A stretch of DNA of 64,000 nucleotides from UKL13-2 sp031431435 (GCA_031431435.1 JANPDI010000263.1:6301-70300); one strand, 5' to 3'; shown: positions 1-8,414, counted from the stretch's first letter. The notes: generated by a model from the sequence alone, not told the origin. Numbers and translations are program-made.

Positions 1-266
1 GCATGCGCGGTTGCGACAAAGCTGTAGGGGGTTGTGATCACTTCGCCACTAATGCGCATCGCCTGTAGCATCGTTATAAGCGCCAGCATACCGTTGGTAA
101 ACAGGCTCAAATGCTCAACGCCCAAGTATCGACAAAGTTCGGCTTCAAGCTTTTCATGAAAAGGCCCGTTATTGGTCAGCACTTTCCGATCCCAAATTTC
201 GCGTAAATAGGGGATGAAATCGTCCAACGGCGGCAGGTCTGGCTGCGTAACGTAAAGATTCTTCAT
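1..266 (-). CDS. DegT/DnrJ/EryC1/StrS-type aminotransferase, N-terminal part (cut by window edge)
   Basis: The first 88 codons of a PLP-dependent sugar aminotransferase-like protein; the rest lies beyond the left edge. The start ATG is at 266-264 and the protein opens MKNLYVTQPDLPPLDDF. The stretch LTNNGPFHEKLEAEL, then LSLFTNGMLAL and ITTPYSFVATAH, is the usual N-terminal pattern of the DegT/DnrJ/EryC1/StrS family: substrate-end loop, the TNG(T/M) phosphate-binding turn and the TPYSF(V)A segment. Such enzymes transaminate keto-sugars for surface polysaccharides or antibiotic sugars. The catalytic lysine is not in the visible part, so activity and substrate cannot be judged. It is divergent from the rpsP operon. 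Confidence 0.85.
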   Translation of the reverse strand, partial: MKNLYVTQPDLPPLDDFIPYLREIWDRKVLTNNGPFHEKLEAELCRYLGVEHLSLFTNGMLALITMLQAMRISGEVITTPYSFVATAH

Positions 267-358
267 ATTTTTTGATTTTACCGGACAGGCAGGCAGAAAA
301 GGCGCTAATGGCCAACGGTTACCGCCAGCGCCGTGTAAAACCGCAAATGAACCAATAC

Positions 359-388
359 TTGCCTATAACTACTTGTTTTGGTTATAAT
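359..388 (+). promoter_or_regulatory. Sigma-70 promoter of the rpsP operon
   Basis: A TTGCCT -35 (359-364), 18-base spacer and perfect TATAAT -10 (383-388) lie about 95 bases upstream of rpsP. The leader that follows contains a small hairpin (CCCGTT/AACGGG near 418-433) and ends in the Shine-Dalgarno AGGAG at 471-475. Confidence 0.7.
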
Positions 389-481
389 TTCAGGCTTTCC
401 TGGATAGTTCAGGCGTTACCCGTTCGCAACGGGCCCGTTTCCGGTTCTCAATCGGATGATTCTCTACCCTTAGGAGTTAGC

Positions 482-736
482 ATGGTTGTTATTCGCATGG
501 CACGCGGTGGTTCCAAGAACCGCCCTTTTTACAACGTTGTGGTTGCCGATTCGCGCAATCGCCGTGATGGCCGCTTTATCGAGCGCCTCGGTTTCTACAA
601 TCCGGTTGCATCCGAATCCGAAGAAGGTTTTCGTATCGCGATGGATCGTTTGGTCTTCTGGCAGGGCAAGGGCGCACAAGCGTCGGATGCCGTCATGAAG
701 CTGGTCAAGCGCGGCAAAAAAGTCGCAACGGCGTAA
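482..736 (+). CDS. rpsP: 30S ribosomal protein S16
   Basis: An 84-residue small-subunit ribosomal protein that binds 16S rRNA during 30S assembly. MVVIRMARGGSKNRPFYNVV and the following DSRNRRDGRFIERLGFYNP are the S16 signature, and the length is normal for the family. The start at 482 is preceded by AGGAG at proper spacing. A longer in-frame extension upstream to 272 runs through the promoter and is not real. First gene of the rpsP-rimM-trmD-rplS operon. Confidence 0.97.
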   Translation: MVVIRMARGGSKNRPFYNVVVADSRNRRDGRFIERLGFYNPVASESEEGFRIAMDRLVFWQGKGAQASDAVMKLVKRGKKVATA

Positions 737-814
737 TTCTCTCTGGCAGGATGGGTTGTGGCGTTGCATTTTCGCGCCGCCACCTGTTCGCAATGATTTT
801 TGTCAGGCCGTCCG

Positions 815-1402
815 ATGGCTGCGATCAAAAAGCCGGCAACGGCAACCGACAACATGGTGGTGATGGCGCGCATTGGTGCGCCGTTCGGCATCAAGGGTTG
901 GATCAAGCTGCAGACGTTTACCGAATACGCCGATAGCCTGGATGCATTCGACAGCTGGTTTTTGTCCACGCCCAAGGGCTGGGAAGAAGTTGACGTTGAA
1001 GATTTTGCGGTAAATGTGAAAGCGACAGTCGCCAAGTTGCATGGTTGCGACGACCGGACTGCCGCGGAATTGCTGCAAAAGCGTGAAATTGCCGTCCCGC
1101 GTGATTGGCTGGAGACCGCGGACGATGGCGCCTATTACTGGATCGATTTGATCGGGGCTGAGGTGGTTAATGAGGCAGGTGAGCGCCTCGGCAAGATCGA
1201 AACCCTGCTGGAAACCGGCGCGAATGATGTGTTGGTGGTGAAGTCTGACGCGGCTGAAATTTTGATTCCGTTTGTCGGTGAGTATTTGCTGAATGTGGAT
1301 CGTGACAAGAAGATCGTGACGGTTCGGTGGGAAAAAGATTGGGACAAGTCGGAAAAACATCCGGGCAATGTGGCCGGTGAAGATCTGCAAAACAACGCCT
1401 GA
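815..1402 (+). CDS. rimM: Ribosome maturation factor RimM
   Basis: A 195-residue 16S rRNA-processing and 30S-maturation factor that interacts with S19. The N-terminal beta-barrel opens with GAPFGIKGW (residues 21-29) and a C-terminal PRC-barrel covers roughly residues 105-175 (DLIGAEVVNEAGERLGKI). I chose ATG at 815; TTG at 800 and ATG at 854 are alternatives, and the conserved region starts only at about 857. It sits between rpsP and trmD, 15 bases before trmD, the canonical order. Confidence 0.95.
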   Translation: MAAIKKPATATDNMVVMARIGAPFGIKGWIKLQTFTEYADSLDAFDSWFLSTPKGWEEVDVEDFAVNVKATVAKLHGCDDRTAAELLQKREIAVPRDWLETADDGAYYWIDLIGAEVVNEAGERLGKIETLLETGANDVLVVKSDAAEILIPFVGEYLLNVDRDKKIVTVRWEKDWDKSEKHPGNVAGEDLQNNA

Positions 1403-1417
1403 TCCGGAAAGTTGGTG

Positions 1418-2191
1418 ATGAAGCGCTACGACGTAATCACCTTGTTTCCGGAAATGTTTGATGCCATTGCCGATAGCGGCGTGACTCGGCGGGCGTTGGA
1501 CAAAGCGGTGTGGGAACTTACGTGTTGGAACCCGCGGGATTTTGTTGATGATAATCACAAGACCATCGACGACCGCCCGTTTGGTGGCGGGCCGGGGATG
1601 GTGATGAAGGCGGCACCTTTGTATTCGGCCATTGCGGCGGCAAAGGCGCGGCAGCAACAGTTTCAGGGAAAGCCCCGGGTGATTTATTTGTCACCCCAGG
1701 CCAGACCGATGAAAGACGTTGATGTTCGACGGCTTTCTGCAGAGGACGGATTGGTTTTTTTGTGTGGCCGGTATGAGGGAATTGATGAGCGTTTGATTCA
1801 AACGCATGTCGATGAAGAACTCTCAATCGGCGACTACGTGTTGTCAGGCGGTGAATTGGCGGCGATGGTGGTGATTGATGCGATGGTGCGGTTGTTGCCC
1901 GGCGTATTGAATGACGGTGCATCAGCGGTGGAGGATTCATATTCACCGGCCCGTGATGGATTGCTCGATCACCCGCACTACACACGGCCAGAGGAATGGA
2001 TTGACGGGTGCGACAGCCAAGGCAGTCGTTCCGTGCCACCGGTGTTATTGGGTGGCAATCATGCGGAAATCGCCAAATGGCGACGACGCATGGCGATAGA
2101 ACGAACATGGTTGCGTCGGCCTGAATTGTTGGACAAGGTGACGTTGACCAACGAAGAATTGCGATGGCTTGACGAAATCAAGAAGCGGTAG
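1418..2191 (+). CDS. trmD: tRNA (guanine-N1)-methyltransferase TrmD
   Basis: Methylates G37 of tRNAs using S-adenosylmethionine, preventing +1 frameshifting. The protein is 257 residues, normal for the family. SPOUT-knot signatures are present: YLSPQARPM (90-98), LCGRYEGIDERL (115-126) and SIGDYVLSGGE (136-146). ATG at 1418 follows GGAAAG by 7 bases and is preferred over the in-frame TTG (1412) and GTG (1415) just upstream. Third gene of the rpsP operon. Confidence 0.97.
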   Translation: MKRYDVITLFPEMFDAIADSGVTRRALDKAVWELTCWNPRDFVDDNHKTIDDRPFGGGPGMVMKAAPLYSAIAAAKARQQQFQGKPRVIYLSPQARPMKDVDVRRLSAEDGLVFLCGRYEGIDERLIQTHVDEELSIGDYVLSGGELAAMVVIDAMVRLLPGVLNDGASAVEDSYSPARDGLLDHPHYTRPEEWIDGCDSQGSRSVPPVLLGGNHAEIAKWRRRMAIERTWLRRPELLDKVTLTNEELRWLDEIKKR

Positions 2192-2334
2192 CAAGTTGTT
2201 GAAAAAAGCAGTACAGCAGGCACACATCAACGGGCAGCAGGTTTCAAGGGTGCAAATATCGGCCCGCGTTGCGCTGTGTGATTAGGTGGATGGGCAAAAC
2301 GGCCATCACCATTGATTAACAAAAAGGAAACAAC

Positions 2335-2718
2335 ATGAACCTGATTCAAATTTTGGAAGAAGAAGAAATTGCCCGCTTGGGCCGCAAGATCCCTGACTTC
2401 GCCCCGGGCGATACGGTGATCGTCAACGTGAACGTGATCGAAGGCGAGCGCAAACGCGTTCAGGCCTACGAAGGCGTGGTGATTGCCAAGCGCAATCGCG
2501 GCCTGAATTCATCGTTCATTGTCCGCAAAATTTCATCCGGCGAAGGCGTCGAGCGTACGTTTCAAAGCTATGCGCCGACCATCGCGTCGATTGAAGTCAA
2601 GCGTCGTGGCGACGTGCGTCGCGCCAAGCTTTATTATTTGCGCGATCGTTCGGGCAAATCGGCGCGCATCAAGGAAAAGCTGGACTACGTGTCCTCGCAG
2701 ACCAAGGGCGAAGCGTAA
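2335..2718 (+). CDS. rplS: 50S ribosomal protein L19
   Basis: A 127-residue large-subunit protein at the 30S-50S interface. Typical segments include PDFAPGDTVIVNV, EGERKRVQAYEGVVIAKRN and GVERTFQSYAPTI; the length is slightly above the usual 115-120. AAGGAAA lies 6 bases upstream of the ATG. A weak hairpin (GATGG/CCATC, about 2290-2308) precedes the gene. It ends the operon and is followed directly by a strong terminator. Confidence 0.97.
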   Translation: MNLIQILEEEEIARLGRKIPDFAPGDTVIVNVNVIEGERKRVQAYEGVVIAKRNRGLNSSFIVRKISSGEGVERTFQSYAPTIASIEVKRRGDVRRAKLYYLRDRSGKSARIKEKLDYVSSQTKGEA

Positions 2719-2742
2719 GTCTTTTTTCCCGGTGTGTGCAGC

Positions 2743-2776
2743 AAAAAAACCGCGACCCTGTGTCGCGGTTTTTTTT
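2743..2776 (+). terminator. Rho-independent terminator after rplS (copy 1 of a duplicated terminator)
   Basis: A run of A, then a CCGCGAC/GTCGCGG stem with loop CCTGT, then eight T. Bases 2745-2777 are identical to 4350-4382, so this is one of two copies flanking the EF-hand cassette. Confidence 0.92.
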
Positions 2777-2910
2777 GACGCCAAATTAGTGTCCAAAATT
2801 GCAATGTGCAACTATTGTGACAATTAATATTTACATAAGTTGCGTTTTTTGTTCGGGTAGTCCACACTCTCGCTTGGGACAATCGCCCAGATCTATCTGC
2901 GAGGAAAAAT

Positions 2911-3870
2911 ATGAGCCAACGGAATCAACCTCACTGTCTGTCTTTCTTTCTGTCTTTCTGTCTATCAATTGCGTTTGGCCTGTCAACAAAGCCTGCCGAA
3001 GCATCGCCGCGAAAACTTACGTCGAATGATCTTTATGCAGAACTTCAGAAAAAAGAGGGCTCTGAGCAATTAAGCAGTGGTCAACTCAGAAAATATTCCG
3101 GCTTGGCCAGAGTGTTGCGGTTAACCGGACGAGAACGCTCCATCAGTGTGGAAGAGTTTGCGCAAAAAATAAATTATCATTCGTACACGTTAAAACATGC
3201 GTTTGCGGTCATCGACAAGAATGGTGATTACCGCCTTTCGTTTGCCGAGGTCGCCTCCACTGCGCCCGTTTTACTGCGACACTTTGGTGTTCTTGACCTG
3301 AACGCGGATGGCGCGATCACGCTTGATGAACTGTTCAAGTCGCGGATTCATATTCATGTTGCCAATGGAGGGAACATCGAAAGGAAAAATTCAACTGCTG
3401 GCGTTGCGGAGCAGATACAAGATACTGATGATAGCCAGATTTCGTTGGCAATTGAGGACTCGGCCACGCCGATTTCCGAGCAAGCCGGCATAATTTCCGG
3501 TGTGCAACGCAAATCAAATCCAGATGAAGAAGAAATCATCGTGATTGCACCGCCAATTGAGGATGAACCAGACCTTTGGATTCCATTCGATCCGTGGATT
3601 CCCGTCGAAATCTTGATCATCACGCCGCCGCCACTTCCGCCGGAGGAGGTCATCGCAATGGGGCGACTTCCGGTGAGCGCAGCCGTTCGGCAGATTTTAC
3701 GTTCCATTTGCCGCGGGCAAACTGAGTCCTGCGATGGCTGGGCGGCAAGGGCGATTGCTACCTGTGTCAGAACTTTGAGCGTTTCTGCTGCGGATATGTG
3801 CGGTCGAGAAGGAAACCAAATGTCTGTTGAGTGCAGCATCGATGGCGGTGGCATTCCAATTTGCCCCTAA
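2911..3870 (+). CDS. Secreted EF-hand domain protein of unknown function
   Basis: A 319-residue protein. An N-terminal hydrophobic stretch (about residues 10-24) with a following Ala-Ser-Pro looks like a signal peptide, so it is probably periplasmic or exported. Two EF-hand loops are visible: residues 102-113 (DKNGDYRLSFAE) and 129-140 (DLNADGAITLDE), both with Asp/Asn at positions 1, 3 and 5 and Glu at 12, so calcium binding is likely. After them comes an acidic, Ile- and Pro-rich segment (about 205-250) and a cysteine-rich C-terminus (five Cys in the last ~55 residues). The start follows GAGG at 2899. The region is visibly AT-richer than its neighbours. No full-length family is recognised. 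Confidence 0.75.
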   Translation: MSQRNQPHCLSFFLSFCLSIAFGLSTKPAEASPRKLTSNDLYAELQKKEGSEQLSSGQLRKYSGLARVLRLTGRERSISVEEFAQKINYHSYTLKHAFAVIDKNGDYRLSFAEVASTAPVLLRHFGVLDLNADGAITLDELFKSRIHIHVANGGNIERKNSTAGVAEQIQDTDDSQISLAIEDSATPISEQAGIISGVQRKSNPDEEEIIVIAPPIEDEPDLWIPFDPWIPVEILIITPPPLPPEEVIAMGRLPVSAAVRQILRSICRGQTESCDGWAARAIATCVRTLSVSAADMCGREGNQMSVECSIDGGGIPICP

Positions 3871-3881
3871 GGTCTATTGAA

Positions 3882-4328
3882 ATGAAAATATTTCCACTAT
3901 TGAACAAAACACAATGGCTTAGGATCGCCGCGCTCTTCATTGGCATCATTGCCTTGATATGTTTGGCATACCTCAAGGGATCCCGTGACGGATCGCATGA
4001 GGCTTTTCGGGAATACAGCATCAAGGCTGGTTTTACGCATGCCCAAAATGATCTGGCAAACTCCCTAACCTTACTCAAGGCGCTCAAAAATGGTGAAAGC
4101 CTCACATTGCAGGAAAAACTTTCATCACAGGCCGTCATCAATTCGCTGATTATGAAATCGCTGATGGATGCATATGCACTTGACGGCAATACTCCCTTGG
4201 ACTGTAATGCGAAAATCATGAAATTTTTTGCCGGTTGGGATTTTTCGGAAATAGTTTTGCCAAATTATTTGCCTGACTTACAACAAAATCTTAAATCGCT
4301 AAGAGTTGGATGCAGGATGCCGAATTGA
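3882..4328 (+). CDS. Small single-pass membrane protein of unknown function
   Basis: A 148-residue protein with a short basic N-terminus and one strong membrane helix (about residues 12-32), then a soluble, helix-forming domain containing two cysteines (DCNAKI and VGCRMPN). The ATG at 3882 is 11 bases after the EF-hand gene stop and is preceded by AAGG, suggesting co-transcription. An upstream in-frame ATG (3831) lies inside the previous gene and is less likely. AT-rich like its partner and followed by the second terminator copy. No recognised family. Confidence 0.65.
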   Translation: MKIFPLLNKTQWLRIAALFIGIIALICLAYLKGSRDGSHEAFREYSIKAGFTHAQNDLANSLTLLKALKNGESLTLQEKLSSQAVINSLIMKSLMDAYALDGNTPLDCNAKIMKFFAGWDFSEIVLPNYLPDLQQNLKSLRVGCRMPN

Positions 4329-4349
4329 ATTTCCGCAGGTTTAGTCTCT

Positions 4350-4381
4350 AAAAACCGCGACCCTGTGTCGCGGTTTTTTTT
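4350..4381 (+). terminator. Rho-independent terminator (copy 2 of the duplicated terminator)
   Basis: Same stem (CCGCGAC/GTCGCGG), loop and eight-T tail as the rplS terminator; bases 4350-4382 match 2745-2777 exactly over 33 bp. It ends the EF-hand cassette. Confidence 0.9.
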
Positions 4382-4419
4382 GTGCCCGCTGGGTCAATCA
4401 AACGATCAACACAGCCAGT

Positions 4420-5319
4420 CTAAATCGCCCGCGCCACACCCAGCCAAATCGGGATCGACAACATGCCAAACAGCGTGCTGACGGTAATCGATTGCGCGAC
4501 CACCGGGCCATTGCCGCCCATGCGAACGGCAAGAATGTAAGCCGAGGTGGCGGTCGGTAGCGCGCCAAACAGCACCACCATATCAAAATACACGCCGCTG
4601 ACGCCAAACCATCTTGCCAGCGCGATGGCGGTGACCGGCATGATAATCAGTTTGACCACCATGTTGTAGGTGATCAATGGCGCGTTGCGCCCGACGTTGG
4701 TCATGGTCAGCGCCGCGCCCACCGCCAACAGTCCGCAGGCGAGCGACGCCGCACCCATGCGCGAGATCAGCATTTGCATCACCTCGGGCAACGGCAGCCC
4801 AGAGAGTGAATACAACACGCCGCCCACCGTCGCCAGGATCAACGGGTTCTGGATCAATTCCTTCCAGACCGACACCTCCGAACCCTTGGCCAGCATCCAG
4901 ACTGAGGCAATATTGCACAGCGGCACCACCATACCAATCACAATGCCAAAAGCAGCAATACCGGCTTCGCCATGCAATCGTCCCGCAATGGCCAGACCGA
5001 CGTATGAATTAAATCGAAACGCGGTTTGAAAACTCGACGTGTAGGATTTTTCGTCGGCCTTTACCACCCACTTGGCGGCATACGCCACCAGGATGCCGAT
5101 GGCGACGGTTAGCAAGGCGGTCTTTAACGCGGGTGCGGCCAACACAAAATCCAGTTTCTGTTTGGCAATCGAGTTAAACAATAACGCTGGAAACAGCACA
5201 AAATAAATCAGTTTTTCCAACCCGCTCCAGAAATCGCGTCCCCAGTTGGTGATGCGATTCAAGACGAATCCAAACAGAATCAGCGCAAAATCGGGGATGA
5301 GCAGGATGGCGAAAGACAT
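4420..5319 (-). CDS. AEC family (auxin efflux carrier-type) transporter
   Basis: A 299-residue inner-membrane protein with 8-10 hydrophobic helices. The opening PDFALILFGFVLNR and the central FNSYVGLAIAGRLHGEAG segment are typical of bacterial AEC permeases, which move small carboxylates such as malate or malonate; the substrate here is unknown. Family length is about 300-320. It is a single gene on the minus strand, convergent with the EF-hand cassette. Confidence 0.85.
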   Translation of the reverse strand: MSFAILLIPDFALILFGFVLNRITNWGRDFWSGLEKLIYFVLFPALLFNSIAKQKLDFVLAAPALKTALLTVAIGILVAYAAKWVVKADEKSYTSSFQTAFRFNSYVGLAIAGRLHGEAGIAAFGIVIGMVVPLCNIASVWMLAKGSEVSVWKELIQNPLILATVGGVLYSLSGLPLPEVMQMLISRMGAASLACGLLAVGAALTMTNVGRNAPLITYNMVVKLIIMPVTAIALARWFGVSGVYFDMVVLFGALPTATSAYILAVRMGGNGPVVAQSITVSTLFGMLSIPIWLGVARAI

Positions 5320-5334
5320 GCTGAATTATAGGGC

Positions 5335-5733
5335 GCGGCACTTGATGCCACGACTTTAGGCCCGTTATCCCGGCGGACAACCACAGGGGTTGCGCCGGGC
5401 CGGGATCCAAGTTGCCGTTTGCCGCCCGCTCGCTGGAATTGGACCCCGGCCTACGCCGGGGCGACACTTTTCACATTGCCATTCAGTTCACCAATTTTGT
5501 TTCTCAAGGCGTGGAATTCCGCTTAGGGCAGTGCCACGAGGGGCGGCACTTCATGCCACTACTTTAGGCCTGTCATCCCGGCGCAGGCCGGGATCCAAGT
5601 GGCCGTTTGCCGCCCGCTGGCTGAAAATGGACCCCGGCCTATGCCGGGGAGACACTTTCCACGTTGCCATTCAGGTCACCAATTTTGTTTCTCAAGGCGT
5701 GGAGTTCCACTTAAGGTAGTGCCATGAGGGGCC
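5335..5733. repeat. Two tandem copies of a ~200-bp REP-like intergenic repeat
   Basis: Copy 1 is 5335-5542 and copy 2 is 5543-5733. Each holds an inverted pair of the type ATCCCGGC...GCCGGGATCCA and GGACCCCGGCCTA-GCCGGGG, followed by an arm ending in CACCAATTTTGTTTCTCAAG. Copies differ by scattered substitutions and by extra bases in the first stem of copy 1. The palindromic core resembles the dispersed REP-type elements of proteobacteria. A related fragment (CCGGCGTAGGCCGGTACCCA) is seen near 18978-18998. Confidence 0.85.
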
Positions 5734-5860
5734 GGCATTGTTACCATGTGGTCGTGACGACTGTGTAACCAGCAGGTTCTGCGGCCCGGCGTTACAAATC
5801 CGCGATAATGAACGGCATATGACGAACCCATTTGAAATGCCAAAACCAAATAAACACGGC

Positions 5861-5913
5861 TATTTCCAGCCATTTTTGCCTGTAAACGCCCGCGCCTGCT
5901 TGGGTTTTAATTT
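5861..5913 (+). repeat. Dispersed palindromic repeat, copy A
   Basis: Contains CCAGCCATTTTTGCCTG, then TAAACGCCCGCG and GGGTTTTAATTTC. It matches copies at 28133, 38697, 44614, 58986 (inverted) and 63356 in the order of parts and most bases. It lies just upstream of the YeiH-family gene. Confidence 0.75.
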
Positions 5914-5949
5914 CAACACTCGCCCTTCGGCGGGAAAATCCTTTTCCCA

Positions 5950-6957
5950 TTGAGCACCACCACACCATTCTGGAAAACCATCATTCCCGGCCTGACGGCC
6001 GCGGTCGTGATTGCCATCGCCGCGATGTTTCTGGCCGAGCACTATCGGGCCTCGGCCATGTTGTTTGCGTTGCTGCTTGGCATGGCGTTGAATTTTCTGG
6101 GGCAGGAGGGACGCACCGTGCCGGGCGTGATTTGGACTGCATCGCCGCTGCTGCGGATCGGCGTCGCACTGCTCGGCCTGCGCATTACCTTCGGCGAGAT
6201 TGCCGGGCTCGGACTCAATGTGACGCTCCTGGTGGTCACCGCCGTCATCGCCACCATCGTGTTTGGCGCAATCATGAGCCGCTTTGTGCGCGCCGAAAAC
6301 AATTTTGGTGTACTCACCGGCGGGGCGGTTGCCATTTGTGGCGCATCTGCCGCGCTTGCCGTCTCGGCAATTCTGCCCAGACATGCCAACAACAACCGTG
6401 ATGCAACATTCACCGTGATTGGGGTCACCGCTTTGTCGACCATTGCCATGGTCATCTATCCGCTGCTATCGCATGCCATGGGTTTCACCGATCGCCAAGC
6501 CGGCATTTTTTTGGGCGCCACCATTCACGACGTCGCACAGGTGATCGGCGCCGGTTATTCGGTATCGCCGGAGGCGGGCGACACGGCGACGATTGTCAAA
6601 CTGCTGCGGGTGGCGATGCTGCTGCCGGTTATCTTGGTGCTGTCGATTGTGTTTCGCAATCAGCACGTCGCCAATGCCGATGGCACCCATCCAAAAAAGC
6701 CGCCGTTGCTGCCGTGGTTTGCGGTGGCATTCGGCGTGCTGGTCGCATTGAATAGCCTGGTGGCATTGCCAAAAGAATTGCTGACCTTTGCCAATGAGAC
6801 CTCGCGATTTTTGCTGGTCACCGCGATTGCCGCCATTGGCATGAAAACCCAACTCAAGGAGCTGGTGTTGTTGGGCTGGCGACCGGTGGTGTTGATTGTC
6901 GCCGAGACGGTGTTTCTGGCCGGCATGATCATCATCGGTATGAAGTGGTTTTTGTAA
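5950..6957 (+). CDS. YeiH family putative sulfate exporter (inner membrane)
   Basis: A 335-residue polytopic membrane protein of the PF03601 (YeiH/YeeH) family, with about ten helices. Family landmarks are LLRIGVALLGLRITFGEIA, the GGAVAICGASAALAVSA loop and GATIHDVAQVIGAGYSVSPE. The transport role is annotated for the family but weakly established. No ATG fits; TTG at 5950 matches the N-terminus of the E. coli YeiH family (SxxxxFWKTIIPGL). That TTG overlaps the TGA of a short upstream frame starting at ATG 5819. Confidence 0.88.
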   Translation: MSTTTPFWKTIIPGLTAAVVIAIAAMFLAEHYRASAMLFALLLGMALNFLGQEGRTVPGVIWTASPLLRIGVALLGLRITFGEIAGLGLNVTLLVVTAVIATIVFGAIMSRFVRAENNFGVLTGGAVAICGASAALAVSAILPRHANNNRDATFTVIGVTALSTIAMVIYPLLSHAMGFTDRQAGIFLGATIHDVAQVIGAGYSVSPEAGDTATIVKLLRVAMLLPVILVLSIVFRNQHVANADGTHPKKPPLLPWFAVAFGVLVALNSLVALPKELLTFANETSRFLLVTAIAAIGMKTQLKELVLLGWRPVVLIVAETVFLAGMIIIGMKWFL

Positions 6958-6981
6958 CCAGCTTATCTGGCCATACAACAC

Positions 6982-7500
6982 GTGACACCTACCGCCCTCC
7001 CTCACACTGAATACAATGCGATCCTGGTTGCGCCATTCGGCGGTGTCGGTATTGTCAGCGACGACCGCCATGTAACGGGCATCCATTTGTTGCCTGCCGG
7101 TATTGCCGCCAAACCGCCGCAAAAAAATTCGCTGGCGCATCTGGCGTGTGTGCAACTGATGTCGTATTTCAACAATCCAAAATTTCGTTTTGATTTGCCG
7201 GTTCGCCTTAGCGGCAGCAAACATCAGCTCGATGTCTGGCAGGCTATGTGCGACATTGCGCCGGGCACCACACGGACTTACGGCGACGTTGCCACAACCA
7301 TCGGCTCAAATGCCCGTGCCGTCGGCGGTGCCTGTGGCAAAAACCCCGTACCGATTGTGGTGCCCTGTCACCGCATTGTTGCCGCCAACGGGCTGGGTGG
7401 CTTTATGGGTACCCGCGACGCCAAAACAAATCCACTCGCCATCAAACGCTGGTTGCTGACCCATGAAGGCGCACTTGCCGCGTCCGGGTCGCTGATATGA
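6982..7500 (+). CDS. ogt: Methylated-DNA-[protein]-cysteine S-methyltransferase
   Basis: A suicide repair protein that removes methyl groups from O6-methylguanine onto its own cysteine. The active motif VVPCHRIV is present with acceptor C129, and the DNA-binding helix and Arg finger region (TYGDVATTIGSNARAVGGA) precede it. Length of 172 is normal for Ogt-type proteins without the Ada domain. It starts with GTG (6982) and overlaps xerD by four bases (ATGA). Confidence 0.93.
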   Translation: MTPTALPHTEYNAILVAPFGGVGIVSDDRHVTGIHLLPAGIAAKPPQKNSLAHLACVQLMSYFNNPKFRFDLPVRLSGSKHQLDVWQAMCDIAPGTTRTYGDVATTIGSNARAVGGACGKNPVPIVVPCHRIVAANGLGGFMGTRDAKTNPLAIKRWLLTHEGALAASGSLI

Positions 7501-8405
7501 AAGTCGATAAACAATACGATCCGATCATCGATCAATTCACCGACAGCCTTTTTTTGTCCGATGGGTTGGCGAAAAATACCATCGAAAGTTATCGACGCGA
7601 TTTGGTGCAATTGGATAGCTGGCTGGTCAATCACAAACGTGCGTCACTGCTCAAACTCGATACGACTGATCTACAAGCGTATTTTGCCGATCGCATCAGC
7701 ATTGACCTCGCCAGCCCACGCACCACAGCACGCCTGACCTCGACCCTGAAACGTTTTTACCAATATGCGTTGCGCGAAAAACTCGCCGAGGTTGATCCAA
7801 GCGCACAACTCGATGCGCCGAAGTTACCGCGCAGTCTGCCGAAGTCGTTGTCGGAAGCCGATGTTGAGGCATTGCTGGCCGCGCCAAATATCGATACACC
7901 ACTTGGCCTGCGTGATCGCGCCATGCTCGAAACACTGTATGCCGCCGGCTTGCGCGTCAGTGAACTGATTGCGCTGCCGGTGTCGCAGCTCAGCTTGAAC
8001 CAGCAGGTGGTGCGCATCATGGGCAAGGGCAGCAAGGAGCGGCTGGTGCCGATCGGGCAAATTGCCGCCGATTGGCTCGACCGATACATGCGTGACGCAC
8101 GCCACACAATTCTTGACGGCAAAAAATCGGATGCGCTGTTTGTCACCGGGCACGGTAAATCCATGTCGCGGCAAATGTTTTGGAATCTCATCAAGCGATA
8201 CGCGATACGCGCCGGCATTCAAGCCGCCATATCGCCGCATGTGTTGCGCCATGCATTCGCCACACATTTGATCAATCATGGTGCGGATTTGCGTGTGGTG
8301 CAGTTGTTGCTCGGGCACTCGGATATCACCACCACCCAGATTTACACCCACGTTGCACGTGAACGGCTGAAGCTGATTCACGCACAACACCACCCGCGCG
8401 GCTGA
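7497..8405 (+). CDS. xerD: Tyrosine recombinase XerD
   Basis: Site-specific recombinase that resolves chromosome dimers at dif together with XerC and FtsK. The 302-residue protein has the SAM-like N-terminal domain (about 8-95) and the catalytic domain with R153 (GLRVSE), K177, H248/R251 (HVLRHAFATHL), H274 (LLGHSDITTTQIYTHV) and nucleophile Y283, so all active residues are present. No flanking mobile DNA is seen, so this is the housekeeping enzyme rather than an integrase. Start ATG overlaps the ogt stop. Confidence 0.95.
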   Translation: MKVDKQYDPIIDQFTDSLFLSDGLAKNTIESYRRDLVQLDSWLVNHKRASLLKLDTTDLQAYFADRISIDLASPRTTARLTSTLKRFYQYALREKLAEVDPSAQLDAPKLPRSLPKSLSEADVEALLAAPNIDTPLGLRDRAMLETLYAAGLRVSELIALPVSQLSLNQQVVRIMGKGSKERLVPIGQIAADWLDRYMRDARHTILDGKKSDALFVTGHGKSMSRQMFWNLIKRYAIRAGIQAAISPHVLRHAFATHLINHGADLRVVQLLLGHSDITTTQIYTHVARERLKLIHAQHHPRG

Positions 8406-8414
8406 ACTTGACCA

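Noticed and set aside
803..1657. 284-residue minus-strand frame over rimM and trmD
   Set aside because: It is antisense to two certain genes and its protein has a low-complexity, shadow-like composition.
5860..6384. 174-residue minus-strand frame opposite the YeiH-family gene
   Set aside because: Composition of His/Gln/Lys/Asp without hydrophobic core; antisense shadow that begins in a repeat.
7497..8405. Integrase of a mobile island
   Set aside because: Sequence and neighbours (ogt, ybaK) fit housekeeping XerD; no att repeats or cargo seen.
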